A stretch of DNA of 64,000 nucleotides from Bradyrhizobium campsiandrae (GCF_014529705.1 NZ_JAANIH010000017.1:62001-126000); one strand, 5' to 3'; shown: positions 44,565-54,215, numbered from the stretch's first letter. Notes: generated by a model from the sequence alone, not told the origin. Translations and numbers: made by a program.

Positions 44565-46178
44565 GTGCCGCAGCCTTGCAACGTGCTCATGCTCTATCCG
44601 CTGTTCACCGCGGAATCCTTCTGGAGTTTTGGTGAGTCCTGCAAATTGATGGGCGTCCGGCGCCCGGCGGCTCCCCTCGGGCTGATCACCGTTGCGGCCA
44701 TGCTGCCGGAGAGCTGGACGGTCAAGCTGATCGACTGCAACACGCAGCCTTTCGGTGACGACGATCTCGCCTGGGCCGACGTGGTCTTCACGGGCGGCAT
44801 GTTGCCGCAGCAGGCTGATACGCTGCGGCTGATCGAGACGTGCCGAGCCGCGGGCAAGCCGGTCGTGGTTGGCGGTCCGGATCCGACGTCGAGCCCGCAC
44901 GTCTACGCTCGTGCCGATTTTCAGGTGCTGGGCGAGGCCGAAGGTGTGATCGACGAGTTCATCTCGGCCTGGGAGAGCGGGAAGCGCTCCGGCGTCTTTA
45001 CCGCGCCGAAATTCCAGGCCGACGTCACCAAGACGCCGGTGCCGCGCTTCGACCTGCTCAAATTCGAAGACTATCTCTACCTCGGTGTACAGTATTCGCG
45101 TGGTTGTCCGTTCACCTGCGAGTTCTGCGATATCATCGAGCTCTACGGCCGTGTGCCGCGCACCAAGACGACCGAGCAGATGTTCGTCGAGCTCGAGCGG
45201 CTCTATCAGATGGGTTATCGCGGCCATCTCGACTTCGTCGACGACAATTTCATCGGCAACAAGAAGTCGCTGCGCCAGTTCCTGCCTCGGCTCGCCGAAT
45301 GGCAGCGCGCACACGGCTATCCCTTCGAGCTGTCGACCGAAGCTTCGGTCAATCTGGCTGATGACCCCGAGCTCCTGGAACTGATGGGAGCGGCGAATTT
45401 CTTCGGCATCTTCGTCGGCATCGAAAGCCCCGATCCGGCAACCCTGGTCGCGATGCGGAAGAAACAGAACACGCGGCGCAACATCGCCGAGAGCATCCAC
45501 AAGATCTACGCCGCCGGCATGCTCGTCACCGCGGGTTTCATCGTCGGCTTCGACAACGAGAAGGTCTCGATGGCGGAAGCGATGATCGACTTCATCGAGG
45601 AGGCCGCCATTCCCGTCGCCATGGTCGGCCTGCTCTACGCGTTGCCGAACACCCAACTCACTCGCCGGCTTGCCAAGGAGGGCCGGCTGCACGCGGGTCA
45701 CGATCTCGCCTCGACGCAGGGCGGCGATCAGTGCACAGGCGGCATCAATTTCGATCCGGTGCGGCCGCTGCGGGATATCCTGATCGACTACAGGACCGTG
45801 CTGGAGCGGATCTACAGCCCGGCCGCTTATGCCGGCCGTGTCGATAAATTGATGACGTTGCTCGACCGATCAAGGCAGCGCCACGAGCTTGCCGAAGGCG
45901 ACATCCGCGCGCGGGTCGGCGCGATGGAGACCGTGCATCGCGTCGTCACCGCGATTCCCGAGGCGCGCGGGCCGCTCTGGCAGACCTTCATGAATTGCGC
46001 CAAGCGAGATACCTCGTCGGCACGAATTGCCGTGCAGATGATCGCGGCCTATGCCCATCTCGGGCCGTTCTCGCGCAAGGTCATCGATGCCATCGACGCG
46101 CGCCTGGCTGCGCTGGATGAGCAGATGCCGGTTCGGGCCGTTGCCGCCGGCACCGCCGCGGTGCGGAATCTGACCTGA
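44565..46178 (+). CDS. B12-binding radical SAM protein (DUF4070 class)
   Basis: Protein of 537 residues starting at GTG with GGGAG 10 bases upstream. An N-terminal cobalamin-binding-like domain (APLGLITVAAMLP, VVFTGGMLPQQ, VVVGGPDPTSSP) precedes a radical SAM domain with the [4Fe-4S] motif Cys181-x3-Cys185-x2-Cys188 in RGCPFTCEFCDI. A C-terminal DUF4070-like domain follows (DYRTVLERIYSPAAYAGRVDKLM). Members methylate or rearrange unactivated carbons. HpnP, the hopanoid C-2 methylase, belongs to this architecture, but this protein's N-terminus is different, so I do not assign it. No hopanoid gene is adjacent. Confidence 0.82.
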   Translation: MPQPCNVLMLYPLFTAESFWSFGESCKLMGVRRPAAPLGLITVAAMLPESWTVKLIDCNTQPFGDDDLAWADVVFTGGMLPQQADTLRLIETCRAAGKPVVVGGPDPTSSPHVYARADFQVLGEAEGVIDEFISAWESGKRSGVFTAPKFQADVTKTPVPRFDLLKFEDYLYLGVQYSRGCPFTCEFCDIIELYGRVPRTKTTEQMFVELERLYQMGYRGHLDFVDDNFIGNKKSLRQFLPRLAEWQRAHGYPFELSTEASVNLADDPELLELMGAANFFGIFVGIESPDPATLVAMRKKQNTRRNIAESIHKIYAAGMLVTAGFIVGFDNEKVSMAEAMIDFIEEAAIPVAMVGLLYALPNTQLTRRLAKEGRLHAGHDLASTQGGDQCTGGINFDPVRPLRDILIDYRTVLERIYSPAAYAGRVDKLMTLLDRSRQRHELAEGDIRARVGAMETVHRVVTAIPEARGPLWQTFMNCAKRDTSSARIAVQMIAAYAHLGPFSRKVIDAIDARLAALDEQMPVRAVAAGTAAVRNLT

Positions 46179-46297
46179 CATCAGACGCTGCCGCCGAAAT
46201 TCTCAGCCGCGATTGTGAGCCCGATGCTTGACAGCGCAACAACCTGGAGGCGATCGTTCTCCGGATAGCCCGGATTGCGGCGGCAGCGGAGCGCGGC

Positions 46298-48493
46298 ATG
46301 TTCAGGAAGGTGATCGGTGGGTCAATCGCGGCGATCGTCGCGATCTTTTTCCTCTTCAATTACCTGCCTTCGTTCGTCGCCGACTCCCTCTACAAGAACG
46401 TCGACGACATCACCGACGGGGAGATGCCTGCCACCGTCACCTCTTTTGAATCGGGACCGGACGTCGTTAGCACGATCGGCGGCAGCGGGGAGGGACTGAA
46501 TTGCAGCCTTCCTGCGCTGACCAACATCTTCTTCGACGGAAGCAGGGATTCCCGGGGCAAACGCCATCTCGTGTTGCAGCGTTTCCGGCAGGCCTGCGTC
46601 TTCCACGACCTCTGCTACCGCCACGGCCTCGCCACCTACGGCTATAACCAGAACGATTGCGACCGCATCCTGCAGAATGCGGCGTTCCGGCTGTGCGTCT
46701 ATATCCGCAACGGCAGCGGGACCGGCAGCGCGACCCGGTGCCAGACCGATTCGAAGATGGTCCTGGCAGGTGTCAGCATGGGTGGATACAACGCCTTTCG
46801 CGGCTGGGATCGATCGACCTATTTCGAGTTCGAATCCGATCCGTTCCGTTCCGTTGGTTACCAGGCCAGCCGCGTCGTGGACCATCCGTTCAAGACCGTC
46901 GATCCCGTCAAATATCGCAACGATCCCGATCAGGTCATCCTGTCGTTTGAGAACGTTCGATCCGACATCGCCGTCACTTGCATGACCTGCGGACAACAGC
47001 CCGTGTTCGAATACACGCAGGATCCGAACGATGTCGATGCCGAGTTGCGCTCGGTCGGCGTGACGAAGCTGCCGGAGGCGTTGCTCAAGCGCGAGCCGAT
47101 CTTGTCGGAAACTGTTCCGATCTGGCTGCCGCCGCGTCGCCATCATGCAGCGCCGCACTTGCTGGTTGATGCCGCGGGCAAGGATCACCTGATCTGGATG
47201 AGCCGGAATAATCCGCAGGACACCATGTCCTGCATCGTCCGTTCCGATGCCGCGCGGCTTCTGACCAATACATTGCCACGGCGGGATCTGTGCTCGGTCG
47301 ATTCCGGCTCGTCGCTGACCATGGTGGAGGTCGACATGTTCGCGACCTCGCCGCTGCCGATGGAAATTCCAGGTGCCGCGGACCCGATCTATGCGACGGC
47401 CATCAGCCCGCAGAAGACGGTCGACAACGATCTCAGCTTCTGCTCCCGCTCGGCATCCAGGCCGGTCGATCAAGCCGGTGGTGACGACCAATCGAAATGC
47501 ATCAACTTCACGGGGGACGACGTCTCCAAGGGAGCAGCGCTCGGCGCATTCCAGGACTTTCCGGTCATCCGTCCCGGACAGCAGATCGTCTTCGCACGTG
47601 ACGTCGATCAGCGCACGGATTCGGCGCTGACGGCGCTTTGGCAGCGGGCCTTCGGGAATACCTTTTCGCCGGGCGGGGCGCTACTCGTGATCGACGTCGC
47701 AGCGCCGGCCACGCCCAAGGGGCCCGCTTTGGCCAAGCTGAAGAAGATCGTCCGCTTTAACATTGACGACCGCTTCGACCCAATGATGCCGCTCACGCGC
47801 AAGGTCGACGATTTGCGCTTCCTGAGCCTGGAGGCATCGAAAGAGACTGTGCGCCTTCGGCAGATCGATTTCGCCGAGGACAATCCCGCCATCGGCACTA
47901 TCAGGCTGACAATCGGCGGCGGGGACGTGGAGCTGGATCGCAGCTGGGTGGCAAGGCCGATGATGGTGCTGGAAACCCGGGAGGCGCAGGCCAAGACCAG
48001 GCTGGTGTTCTCGCGCGGCGAAATCGCGATCGATCCCGACAAGCCGGTCCGGCCCGACGCAACGACGGAAGCGCTGACGTTGCAGACGCTGGTGTTCGAG
48101 CGCGACGCCGCGGCGCCGTCGGATGCGCCGTTCGTGAAATCAGCCGGCGCGACGTGCCGCATCACCTATGAGTTCGCACCTCACCACACCGACTGGCCTT
48201 GCTATCGCCCATTCGATCCCGATCGTTCGATGCGGGCCTCGCCGGCCGCGAGGATGCAGGCCTCGCAAATGCTGGTCGGCCATTTCTCGAAGAGCGCGGG
48301 CCACGCCATCGCGTTTCCCGATGCCTGCCTGAAGTCGGAGCCGATCATTCTCGCGCCGCAGGGAGATACATTCGTGCCCGTGAGCGACACCGCGGGCTGG
48401 GCCGGTCCGCCAAAGCTGAGACGGACGATCACATGCGGGCCGCTCGATGCGGCTTCCGTCGTGACCCGTCCGATCGTGCAGAAGGCGCCGTGA
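46298..48493 (+). CDS. Large membrane-anchored protein with phospholipase A2-like site
   Basis: Protein of 731 residues. Residues 7-25 are an N-terminal membrane anchor (VIGGSIAAIVAIFFLFNYL). Around residues 100-122 is ACVFHDLCYRHGLATYGYNQNDCD. The HDLCY unit (His103-Asp104, Cys106) plus the later D-C-D is the pattern of a PLA2 catalytic helix pair, where the His and an Asp cleave the sn-2 ester. I see no classical calcium loop. The remaining 600 residues match no family I know: paired-cysteine stretches (CMTCGQQP) and beta-rich segments. It sits between the radical SAM and MFS genes with no clear operon mates. Likely periplasmic; possible lipase or effector. Confidence 0.6.
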   Translation: MFRKVIGGSIAAIVAIFFLFNYLPSFVADSLYKNVDDITDGEMPATVTSFESGPDVVSTIGGSGEGLNCSLPALTNIFFDGSRDSRGKRHLVLQRFRQACVFHDLCYRHGLATYGYNQNDCDRILQNAAFRLCVYIRNGSGTGSATRCQTDSKMVLAGVSMGGYNAFRGWDRSTYFEFESDPFRSVGYQASRVVDHPFKTVDPVKYRNDPDQVILSFENVRSDIAVTCMTCGQQPVFEYTQDPNDVDAELRSVGVTKLPEALLKREPILSETVPIWLPPRRHHAAPHLLVDAAGKDHLIWMSRNNPQDTMSCIVRSDAARLLTNTLPRRDLCSVDSGSSLTMVEVDMFATSPLPMEIPGAADPIYATAISPQKTVDNDLSFCSRSASRPVDQAGGDDQSKCINFTGDDVSKGAALGAFQDFPVIRPGQQIVFARDVDQRTDSALTALWQRAFGNTFSPGGALLVIDVAAPATPKGPALAKLKKIVRFNIDDRFDPMMPLTRKVDDLRFLSLEASKETVRLRQIDFAEDNPAIGTIRLTIGGGDVELDRSWVARPMMVLETREAQAKTRLVFSRGEIAIDPDKPVRPDATTEALTLQTLVFERDAAAPSDAPFVKSAGATCRITYEFAPHHTDWPCYRPFDPDRSMRASPAARMQASQMLVGHFSKSAGHAIAFPDACLKSEPIILAPQGDTFVPVSDTAGWAGPPKLRRTITCGPLDAASVVTRPIVQKAP

Positions 48494-48501
48494 GATACGG
48501 C

Positions 48502-49938
48502 CTACTTCACCGCCAGCCGCAAGAAGCTCATCACGCTGCCGAGCGCGGCAAAGCCGGCACCGAGCGCCAGCGCGACGGTCGCACCGCTGTGACCGGCGAG
48601 GGCGAAGCACGCCGCGGCGAGCGCCGCGCCGGTGGTTTGCCCGGTCAGGCGCGCCGTGGCGACGATGCCCGAGGCGCTGCCGCTGCGATGCGGCGGCGCG
48701 CTTCCCATCACCGCCTTCATATTGGGCGCCTGGAAGAAGCCGAAGCCCATGCCGCAGATCGCCATCCGCCAGACGATGTCAGGAACGCTCGGGCTCGCCG
48801 GCAGCAACGCCAGCAGCGCCATGCCGAGGCCGAGCAGCACGAGCCCGATGCCTCCGAGCAGGCCGACCGCGTAGCGGTCGGACAGGCGACCGGCGATCGG
48901 CGCCATGATGCCGACCACCAGCGGCCAGGGCGTCATGAAGAAGCCGGTCTCGACCTGCGAGCGTCCGAGCACGTCCTCGAAATAGAACGGCAGCGAGACG
49001 AAGGCGAGGCCCTGCACCACAAAGGAGCAGACCGCGGTCGCGGCCGACAGCGCGAACATCGGCCGGGCGAACAGGTCGATCGGCAGCATCGGTGCGGGGT
49101 GGTCGGCGTGACGGCGCGTCAGGATGAAGCCGAGCGCGAGGGCCGAGACCAACTCGATGCCGACGATGATCGGCGACAGATTATGCGCGGCGCTGCCGAT
49201 GCCGGTGATGAACAGGCCGAGGCAGGCGGCGGCGAGCAGCGCGCCGGGAAAATCAAAGCCGTGATCGGCGCGCGGCGTCTTCGGCAGCATCGCAAAGCCG
49301 ATGCCGGCAGCGACGAGGCCGAACGGGATGTTGACGGCGAACAGCCACGGCCACGGGCCGACCGCCAGGATCGCCGACGCAATCGAGGGGCCGAAGGTGA
49401 AGGCGGTGGCGACCACCAGCGCGTTGTGGCCGAAGCCGCGGCCCTGCATCCGGCCGGGATAGACGAAGCGCACCAGCGCCGTGTTGACGCTCATGATGCC
49501 GCTGGCCCCGAGGCCCTGCAGGGTGCGCGCGACCAGCAGGCTGTCCAGCGACCAGGCTACCGCGCAGAACAGCGAGGCGATGGTGAACAGCACGAGGCCG
49601 CCGAGATAGATGCGCTGGTGCCCGACGATCTCGCCGAGCGCCCCGAGCGGCAGCAACGTTGCCACCAGCGCGATCTGGTAGACGTTGACCACCCAAACCG
49701 ACTGCTCCGGGCTGACATGCAGATCGGCCGCAATGGCAGGCAGTGCGATGTTGGCGATCGCGGTGTCGAGCGAGGCCATCGCCAGCGCGGTGAAGATCGC
49801 CGCGATCGCCCAGCGGCGCTGCTCGGCCGGCAGGCCATCGGCAACAGGGTGATCGGGCTGGCGCGCAGCGGCAGGTAACGTTGATGTCATTGCCTCAGCG
49901 CTTTGCTCCGGCGGTCTGGCGTCGATGGTCTGAGGCAT
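48502..49938 (-). CDS. MFS transporter (DHA2-like)
   Basis: Protein of 478 residues with about 14 membrane helices. Family marks: ALAMASLDTAIANIALPAIAADLHVSPEQSVWVVNVYQIALVATLLPLGALGEIVGHQRIYLGG, the antiporter region LLVARTLQGLGASGIMSVNTALVRFVYP, and PIAGRLSDRYAVGLLGG. It is probably a proton-driven drug or metabolite exporter in the inner membrane. It is divergent from the isopropylmalate dehydrogenase-like gene, and a palindromic site lies between them, so they may share a regulator not seen here. ATG 49890 is an alternative start. Confidence 0.85.
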   Translation of the reverse strand: MPQTIDARPPEQSAEAMTSTLPAAARQPDHPVADGLPAEQRRWAIAAIFTALAMASLDTAIANIALPAIAADLHVSPEQSVWVVNVYQIALVATLLPLGALGEIVGHQRIYLGGLVLFTIASLFCAVAWSLDSLLVARTLQGLGASGIMSVNTALVRFVYPGRMQGRGFGHNALVVATAFTFGPSIASAILAVGPWPWLFAVNIPFGLVAAGIGFAMLPKTPRADHGFDFPGALLAAACLGLFITGIGSAAHNLSPIIVGIELVSALALGFILTRRHADHPAPMLPIDLFARPMFALSAATAVCSFVVQGLAFVSLPFYFEDVLGRSQVETGFFMTPWPLVVGIMAPIAGRLSDRYAVGLLGGIGLVLLGLGMALLALLPASPSVPDIVWRMAICGMGFGFFQAPNMKAVMGSAPPHRSGSASGIVATARLTGQTTGAALAAACFALAGHSGATVALALGAGFAALGSVMSFLRLAVK

Positions 49939-49965
49939 GTACTACGCCTGAGGCTGCTTCCACAG

Positions 49966-49992
49966 GCGCATGCTTGCATGCATTGTATGCGC
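49966..49992. promoter_or_regulatory. Candidate operator in divergent promoter region
   Basis: GCGCAT at 49966-49971 and ATGCGC at 49987-49992 face each other. Between them lies the palindrome TGCATGCA (49975-49982) and a TTGTATGC word. The site is between the divergent MFS and isopropylmalate dehydrogenase-like genes. The word TTGTATGC is reminiscent of GntR-type sites, but no regulator gene is adjacent. Confidence 0.35.
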
Positions 49993-50028
49993 GACGATCA
50001 GACGCCGCTTTCGGAAGGGAGATCACCC

Positions 50029-51090
50029 ATGCAAATCGTCGTTCTGCCGGGGGACGGCATCGGGCCGGAGATCACGACCGCGACATCGGGCGTGCTGCGC
50101 GCCGCGTCCGAGCGCTTCCAGCTCAATTTGCGGCTGGAGCAGCACGCCGTCGGACATGCCAGCCTGAAGCTGTCGGGCACGACGGTGCGCCCGGAGCTGC
50201 TCGACATCGTCCGCGCCGCCGACGGCCTGATCCTCGGACCGACCGCGACCTTCGACTTCAAGGACGAGGCGCATGGCGAGATCAATCCGTCGAGGCACTT
50301 CCGCAAGAACCTCGACCTCTACGCCAATGTCAGGCCCGCGCGCACCTATGCAGGCCGTCCCGGCCGCGTCGGTGACTTCGATCTGGTCGTCGTTCGCGAG
50401 AACACGGAGGGCTTCTACGCCGACCGCAACATGGAGCAGGGCAGCGGCGAGATGCTGGTCACGCCCGACGTTGCGATCTCGCTGCGCCGGATCACGCGGG
50501 CGTGCTGTGAGCGCATCGCGCACGCGGCCTGCCGCCTGGCGATGAAACGACGAAAGCATCTCACCATCGTGCACAAGGCCAATGTACTCAAGATCGGCGA
50601 CGGCATGTTCCTCGATATCTGCCGGGCGGTGGCGAAGGCGTATCCCGGGCTCGCGGTCGACGACATCCTCGTCGATGCCATGATGGCGCATGTGGTGCGC
50701 AGCCCCGAGCGCTTCGACGTCATCGTCTCGACCAACATGTTCGGCGACATCCTGTCCGATCTCACCGCGGAGCTGTCGGGCAGCCTCGGTCTCGGCGGCT
50801 CGCTCAATGTCGGCGACCGCTACGCCATGGCGCAGGCCGCCCATGGCTCGGCCCCCGATATCGCAGGGCAGGACGTCGCCAATCCGGTCTCGCTGATCCT
50901 CTCGACCGCGCTGCTGCTCGCCTGGCATGGCGAGAGGAGCGGCGCGGTCCGCTACGAGGAAGCGGCGCGTGCGATCGAGGCGGCGGTGGCGAAGGCGCTA
51001 GGTGAGGGCAGGGCGACGCGCGACGTCGGCGGCAGGCTCGGCACGATCGCAGCGGGCGCTGCGATCGCGGAGATCCTGCAGGCGGAGTGA
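50029..51090 (+). CDS. Isocitrate/isopropylmalate dehydrogenase family protein
   Basis: Protein of 353 residues starting at ATG 50029 behind GGAAGGGAG. It has VVLPGDGIGPEITTATSGVLRA, the substrate Arg/Tyr region KNLDLYANVRPARTY, VVRENTEGFYADRN, the Lys in VHKANVLKIGDG, VDAMMAHVVRSP, and MFGDILSDLTAELSGSLG. These mark the beta-decarboxylating NAD(P)-dependent dehydrogenases. It may use 3-isopropylmalate, tartrate or homoisocitrate; no leu genes are adjacent, so a catabolic substrate is more likely. It ends next to an intergenic repeat. Confidence 0.85.
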   Translation: MQIVVLPGDGIGPEITTATSGVLRAASERFQLNLRLEQHAVGHASLKLSGTTVRPELLDIVRAADGLILGPTATFDFKDEAHGEINPSRHFRKNLDLYANVRPARTYAGRPGRVGDFDLVVVRENTEGFYADRNMEQGSGEMLVTPDVAISLRRITRACCERIAHAACRLAMKRRKHLTIVHKANVLKIGDGMFLDICRAVAKAYPGLAVDDILVDAMMAHVVRSPERFDVIVSTNMFGDILSDLTAELSGSLGLGGSLNVGDRYAMAQAAHGSAPDIAGQDVANPVSLILSTALLLAWHGERSGAVRYEEAARAIEAAVAKALGEGRATRDVGGRLGTIAAGAAIAEILQAE

Positions 51091-51128
51091 GCCGCAACTG
51101 CTTTTGTCAGACGGCCAGAACAAGAGAC

Positions 51129-51237
51129 CGAAAACAACCCCATGCACAGTAGAACGCCCTTGAAAGTAAAGGGCTTCTTCAGAGGTGGAGGCAACGACCC
51201 CTCGAATCGCGTCGACGTTGACACGTCGGGCAAAACA
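51129..51237. repeat. Dispersed intergenic element, copy 2 (inverted)
   Basis: It ends with CGAAAACAACCCCATGCACA (51129 onward) and GTTGACACGTCGGGCAAAAC (51217 onward). These are the reverse complement of the ends of the element at 7375-7477 (23-base exact match and 20 of 21 bases). A small stem GCCCTT...AAGGGC (51156-51174) lies inside. It fills most of the gap between the isopropylmalate dehydrogenase-like gene and the broken epoxide hydrolase. Confidence 0.7.
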
Positions 51238-51251
51238 CCGGCACGACACCA

Positions 51252-52273
51252 TCACAGCTTTTTGCTCTGAAGCCAGGTGCGGATGGCCTCGATGAGTTCC
51301 GCCTTGCGTTCCAGCGGCAGCCAATGCCCGGCGGCCAAACTCGTCACGGTAAGGTCCGGGCAGGCCGCGCGCATCGGGTCACCTTGGCGATTTCCGGTGA
51401 TGCTGCAGATCTGATCGAAGTCGCCGTTGATGAACAACACCGGCTGCGACAGGCGGCCGCCATCGGGTGCCTTGCGCGCGTAGGTGATGTTGGCATCGTC
51501 GTTCAGGTACCACGCGCAGGACGAACGGAAGCCGTGAGCCCGAAACGACTGCACCAGCACGTCGAGGTCCCCCGGCGGCCAAAGAGCCGGATCGGGCTCA
51601 GTCGGCGGGGCGTGGTGTGCGGCGCCAAAGCGCCCTCCGTTGCGCGTAATCGTCGCGCTCGGCGAAGGCTTGCCGATCCCAGCGGGGTTGCCTGGTCGAA
51701 AGATCGACGCCAGCGATGCGGCAGGGTCTGCATCGAGGTCTGCGACTGCCGCTTTGAAGTGCGTCGTGTAGTAGCGGTAGTAGTCCCATTGGCCGTCCGG
51801 ATATTGGTCGGCCGGGTAAATCGTTCGGTCGACCAGCGGGACGACCGTGCGCAGGGCGTGCCCCGCGGGTTGATAGGCCAGCGAGGTCAGCACGACGCCA
51901 CGGCTGCGCCTGGGCTCATGCGCGGCCAGTTCACCGACCACAACACAGCCCCAGTCGTGGCCAACCCAGATCGCAGACTTGCCGCCAAGGTGGTCGTGGA
52001 GTTCCGCAATGTCTGCCACGACCTCCTCGATGGCGTAGGCGTCGTTGTCTGCAGGCGTGGAGGAGCCGCCGTAGCCGCGCAGACGGCGGCGAACGCATCC
52101 ATCTGAGCGCGCCACATCAAGCCGATGGTCGGCCAGCCATGGACGAAGATCATCAGCGGTCCGTCGGCCGGCCCACATTCGTGGTAATGCGTTGTCTGAC
52201 GAGGCGAGCTGAAAGCACGTTGGTTGAGCCTTGGCCCGGCTCTAGAACTGATCGGTCGAAGTGGGTCCGTCAT
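51252..52273 (-). pseudogene. Alpha/beta hydrolase (epoxide hydrolase-like), frameshifted
   Basis: The N-terminal part (MTDPLRPISSRAGP... with the oxyanion motif IFVHGWPTIGLMWRAQMDAFAAV) is in one frame and the rest (LRGYGGSSTPADNDAYAIEEVVADI, nucleophile Asp in WVGHDWGC, catalytic His in LAAGHWLPL) is in another. The switch is at about 52085. The family normally has about ten residues between FAA and RGYG; here only about 5 bases remain, which fits a 25-base deletion that shifts the frame. The gene is probably inactive unless the deletion is an assembly error. Downstream motifs are intact, so the loss looks recent. Confidence 0.8.
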
Positions 52274-52510
52274 GGTCGAACCAATCCGGTCGGATTCAGA
52301 TGGTTCCCGAACGTGCCGCGCTCCAGATGTCAGAGCTGACTACATTCGATAGCGTCGGCTGGCGCGCCTGGCACGACCGGACGGACGTTGACCGCGCGTT
52401 GCAGCTTGCAGGCGGTAGGCTGCGGGTTCGGCTGCCGGCACATGCATTTCATTCGGGCAACGAAGCTCAAACTCTCGCCACCGGCCTCGGCTTGCTCATT
52501 TCGGCGGCTT

Positions 52511-52527
52511 GGAATATGTATAGACAT
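52511..52527 (+). promoter_or_regulatory. GntR/HutC-type operator upstream of the ABC importer
   Basis: GGAATATGTATAGACAT. Its core GTATAGAC fits the HutC-subfamily GntR consensus GTMTAKAC. It lies 23 bp before the ATPase start codon. The same 17 bases, with one change, occur at 57134-57150 before the convergent gene pair. The 237 bp upstream, 52274-52510, holds no gene that I recognise. Confidence 0.65.
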
Positions 52528-52549
52528 GTTGGCTTGAGGGTTGATCGGC

Positions 52550-53341
52550 ATGGACGATCGCGTGCTTGTGTTCGACGGGATAGGACAGGATTTTCCGTCG
52601 CCAGGGCAGCGAACCCAAATTCGCGTGCTGGACGGGATCAGCTTCGAAGCGGCCCGCGGCAAGTTCATCGCCGTCATCGGGCCGAGCGGGTGCGGGAAAA
52701 GCACGCTGCTCCAGATGGCTGCCGGCCTGCTCCTTCCAACGCGGGGCACGGTCCATCATCATGGTCGCAAGGTCACGTCGATCAACACAGAGGTCGGTTT
52801 CGTGCCGCAGCAGGCGCAGTTGCTGCCGTGGAAGACGCTCGGCGAAAACGTCGAGTTGCCGCTGGTGCTGCGCGGCGTCCCCGCGCAGGAGCGGCAGAAA
52901 CGGGTTGACGATGTACTTGGTTCGGTGGGGCTGACGGGTTTCGAGCAACATTTTCCGAGCCAGCTCTCCGGCGGCATGCAGAAGCGCGGATCGATCGCAC
53001 GGACGCTCGTCTATCGTCCCGACGTGATCCTGATGGACGAGCCATTCGGCGCACTCGATGCGCAAACGCGCATGGTGATGCAAAGCGACCTCCAGACCTT
53101 GTCCATGGAAGCCGGCGCCACCGTCATCTTCGTCACGCATGACATTACGGAAGCGGTGCTGCTGGCCGACAACGTCGTTGTCCTGAGCCAACGGCCGTCA
53201 CGGCTGCTCGCCAATATCGCGATCGACCTGCCCCGACCGCGCAACATGTTCGAGCCGTTCAAGAATCCCGGCTTTGCCGCCGCCTACGATGCGGTCTGGA
53301 CCGAATTCCGCTCCCAGATCCAGGCAGGACAGATCCATTGA
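52550..53341 (+). CDS. NitT/TauT-type ABC transporter ATPase
   Basis: Protein of 263 residues; the ATG at 52550 has TGAGGG 9 bases upstream. Walker A is GPSGCGKST (44-52), the Q-loop is near FVPQQAQLLPWKTLGENVELPL, the signature is LSGGMQKR, Walker B is VILMDEPFGALD, and the switch His is in FVTHDITEA. It drives uptake through the permease whose gene overlaps it by four bases (TTGA). It heads a three-gene importer operon just behind a HutC-type operator. Confidence 0.92.
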   Translation: MDDRVLVFDGIGQDFPSPGQRTQIRVLDGISFEAARGKFIAVIGPSGCGKSTLLQMAAGLLLPTRGTVHHHGRKVTSINTEVGFVPQQAQLLPWKTLGENVELPLVLRGVPAQERQKRVDDVLGSVGLTGFEQHFPSQLSGGMQKRGSIARTLVYRPDVILMDEPFGALDAQTRMVMQSDLQTLSMEAGATVIFVTHDITEAVLLADNVVVLSQRPSRLLANIAIDLPRPRNMFEPFKNPGFAAAYDAVWTEFRSQIQAGQIH

Positions 53342-54198
53342 ACGAGCAACAGGCCATGAGCGAGGTTGCCTCCCGATCTTCGATCGCATCGACGCGTGCC
53401 GGTGGTGGGCTGGGTGCGATCGGCGAGACCGCTCTGCAATGGTTCGTGAAGCTTCTGCCGGGCCTCGCCCTGCTCGTTTTCTGGCAATGGGCCTCGGGAC
53501 GGCTGATCAAGGAGATCTACGTCAGCAAGCCGACCGCAGTCGTTGCGCGCCTGTATGAATTGTTCTCTTCCGGAGAGATCTATCCGCATCTGTGGATCAC
53601 CGGACAGGAGCTGGTGCTCGGTTACGTCATCGGCGTTGCCGGCGGCGTGTTTGCCGGTTACTCGCTCGGTCGCTCGCCACGGCTGGCGCGGATATTCGAG
53701 CCATATGTGATGGCTTTCTACGGAATTCCCAAGATTGCGCTGGCGCCTCTGTTCATCATCTGGTTCGGCATCGGCATCGGATCGAAGGTCGCGCTCGCCT
53801 CGATCATGGTGTTTTTCCTGGTTTTCTATAATGTTTTCGCGGGCGTCCGCAGCGTCGATCGTGAGCTCGTCAATCTCACGCTGATTATGGGCGCCAACCA
53901 GCGCCAGCTGACCTATCATGTTTTCCTGCCTGCCGCGGCTCCGTTCGTGATGCTCGGCATGCGGCTGGCGATTCCCTACAGCGTCATCGGCGTCATCGTC
54001 GGCGAGTTTACGTCGTCGGTGCAGGGGCTCGGCCTGTTCATCCATGAGGCGTCATCGACCTACGATCCTGCCGGCGTTTTCGCCGGGATCGTCATCCTGC
54101 TCGGCTTCGTCACCATCGCGAACCTCATCGCCGGAGCGATCGAGCGTCGCCTTCTGCGCTGGCGAACATTGTCGGGTTCAGGCCCGATCGACGCGTGA
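53338..54198 (+). CDS. NitT/TauT-type ABC transporter permease
   Basis: Protein of 286 residues with six membrane helices and the EAA-type loop RELVNLTLIMGANQRQLTYHVFLPAAAPFVMLGMRLAI, which contacts the ATPase. A TTG at 53338 overlaps the ATPase stop; ATG 53356 is the alternative start. Family transporters import nitrate, taurine, aliphatic sulfonates, thiamine precursors or aromatic acids; the ligand cannot be told from sequence. Confidence 0.9.
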   Translation: MNEQQAMSEVASRSSIASTRAGGGLGAIGETALQWFVKLLPGLALLVFWQWASGRLIKEIYVSKPTAVVARLYELFSSGEIYPHLWITGQELVLGYVIGVAGGVFAGYSLGRSPRLARIFEPYVMAFYGIPKIALAPLFIIWFGIGIGSKVALASIMVFFLVFYNVFAGVRSVDRELVNLTLIMGANQRQLTYHVFLPAAAPFVMLGMRLAIPYSVIGVIVGEFTSSVQGLGLFIHEASSTYDPAGVFAGIVILLGFVTIANLIAGAIERRLLRWRTLSGSGPIDA

Positions 54199-54215
54199 AT
54201 TGGGAGAATGCATCC

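Noticed and set aside
44565..46178. Assignment of the radical SAM protein as the hopanoid C-2 methylase HpnP
   Set aside because: The domain order is shared, but the N-terminus differs from HpnP as I remember it and no hopanoid genes are near.
48199..49878. A 559-codon open frame on the plus strand
   Set aside because: It is antisense to the MFS transporter gene; low-complexity arginine- and glutamate-rich product without a domain.
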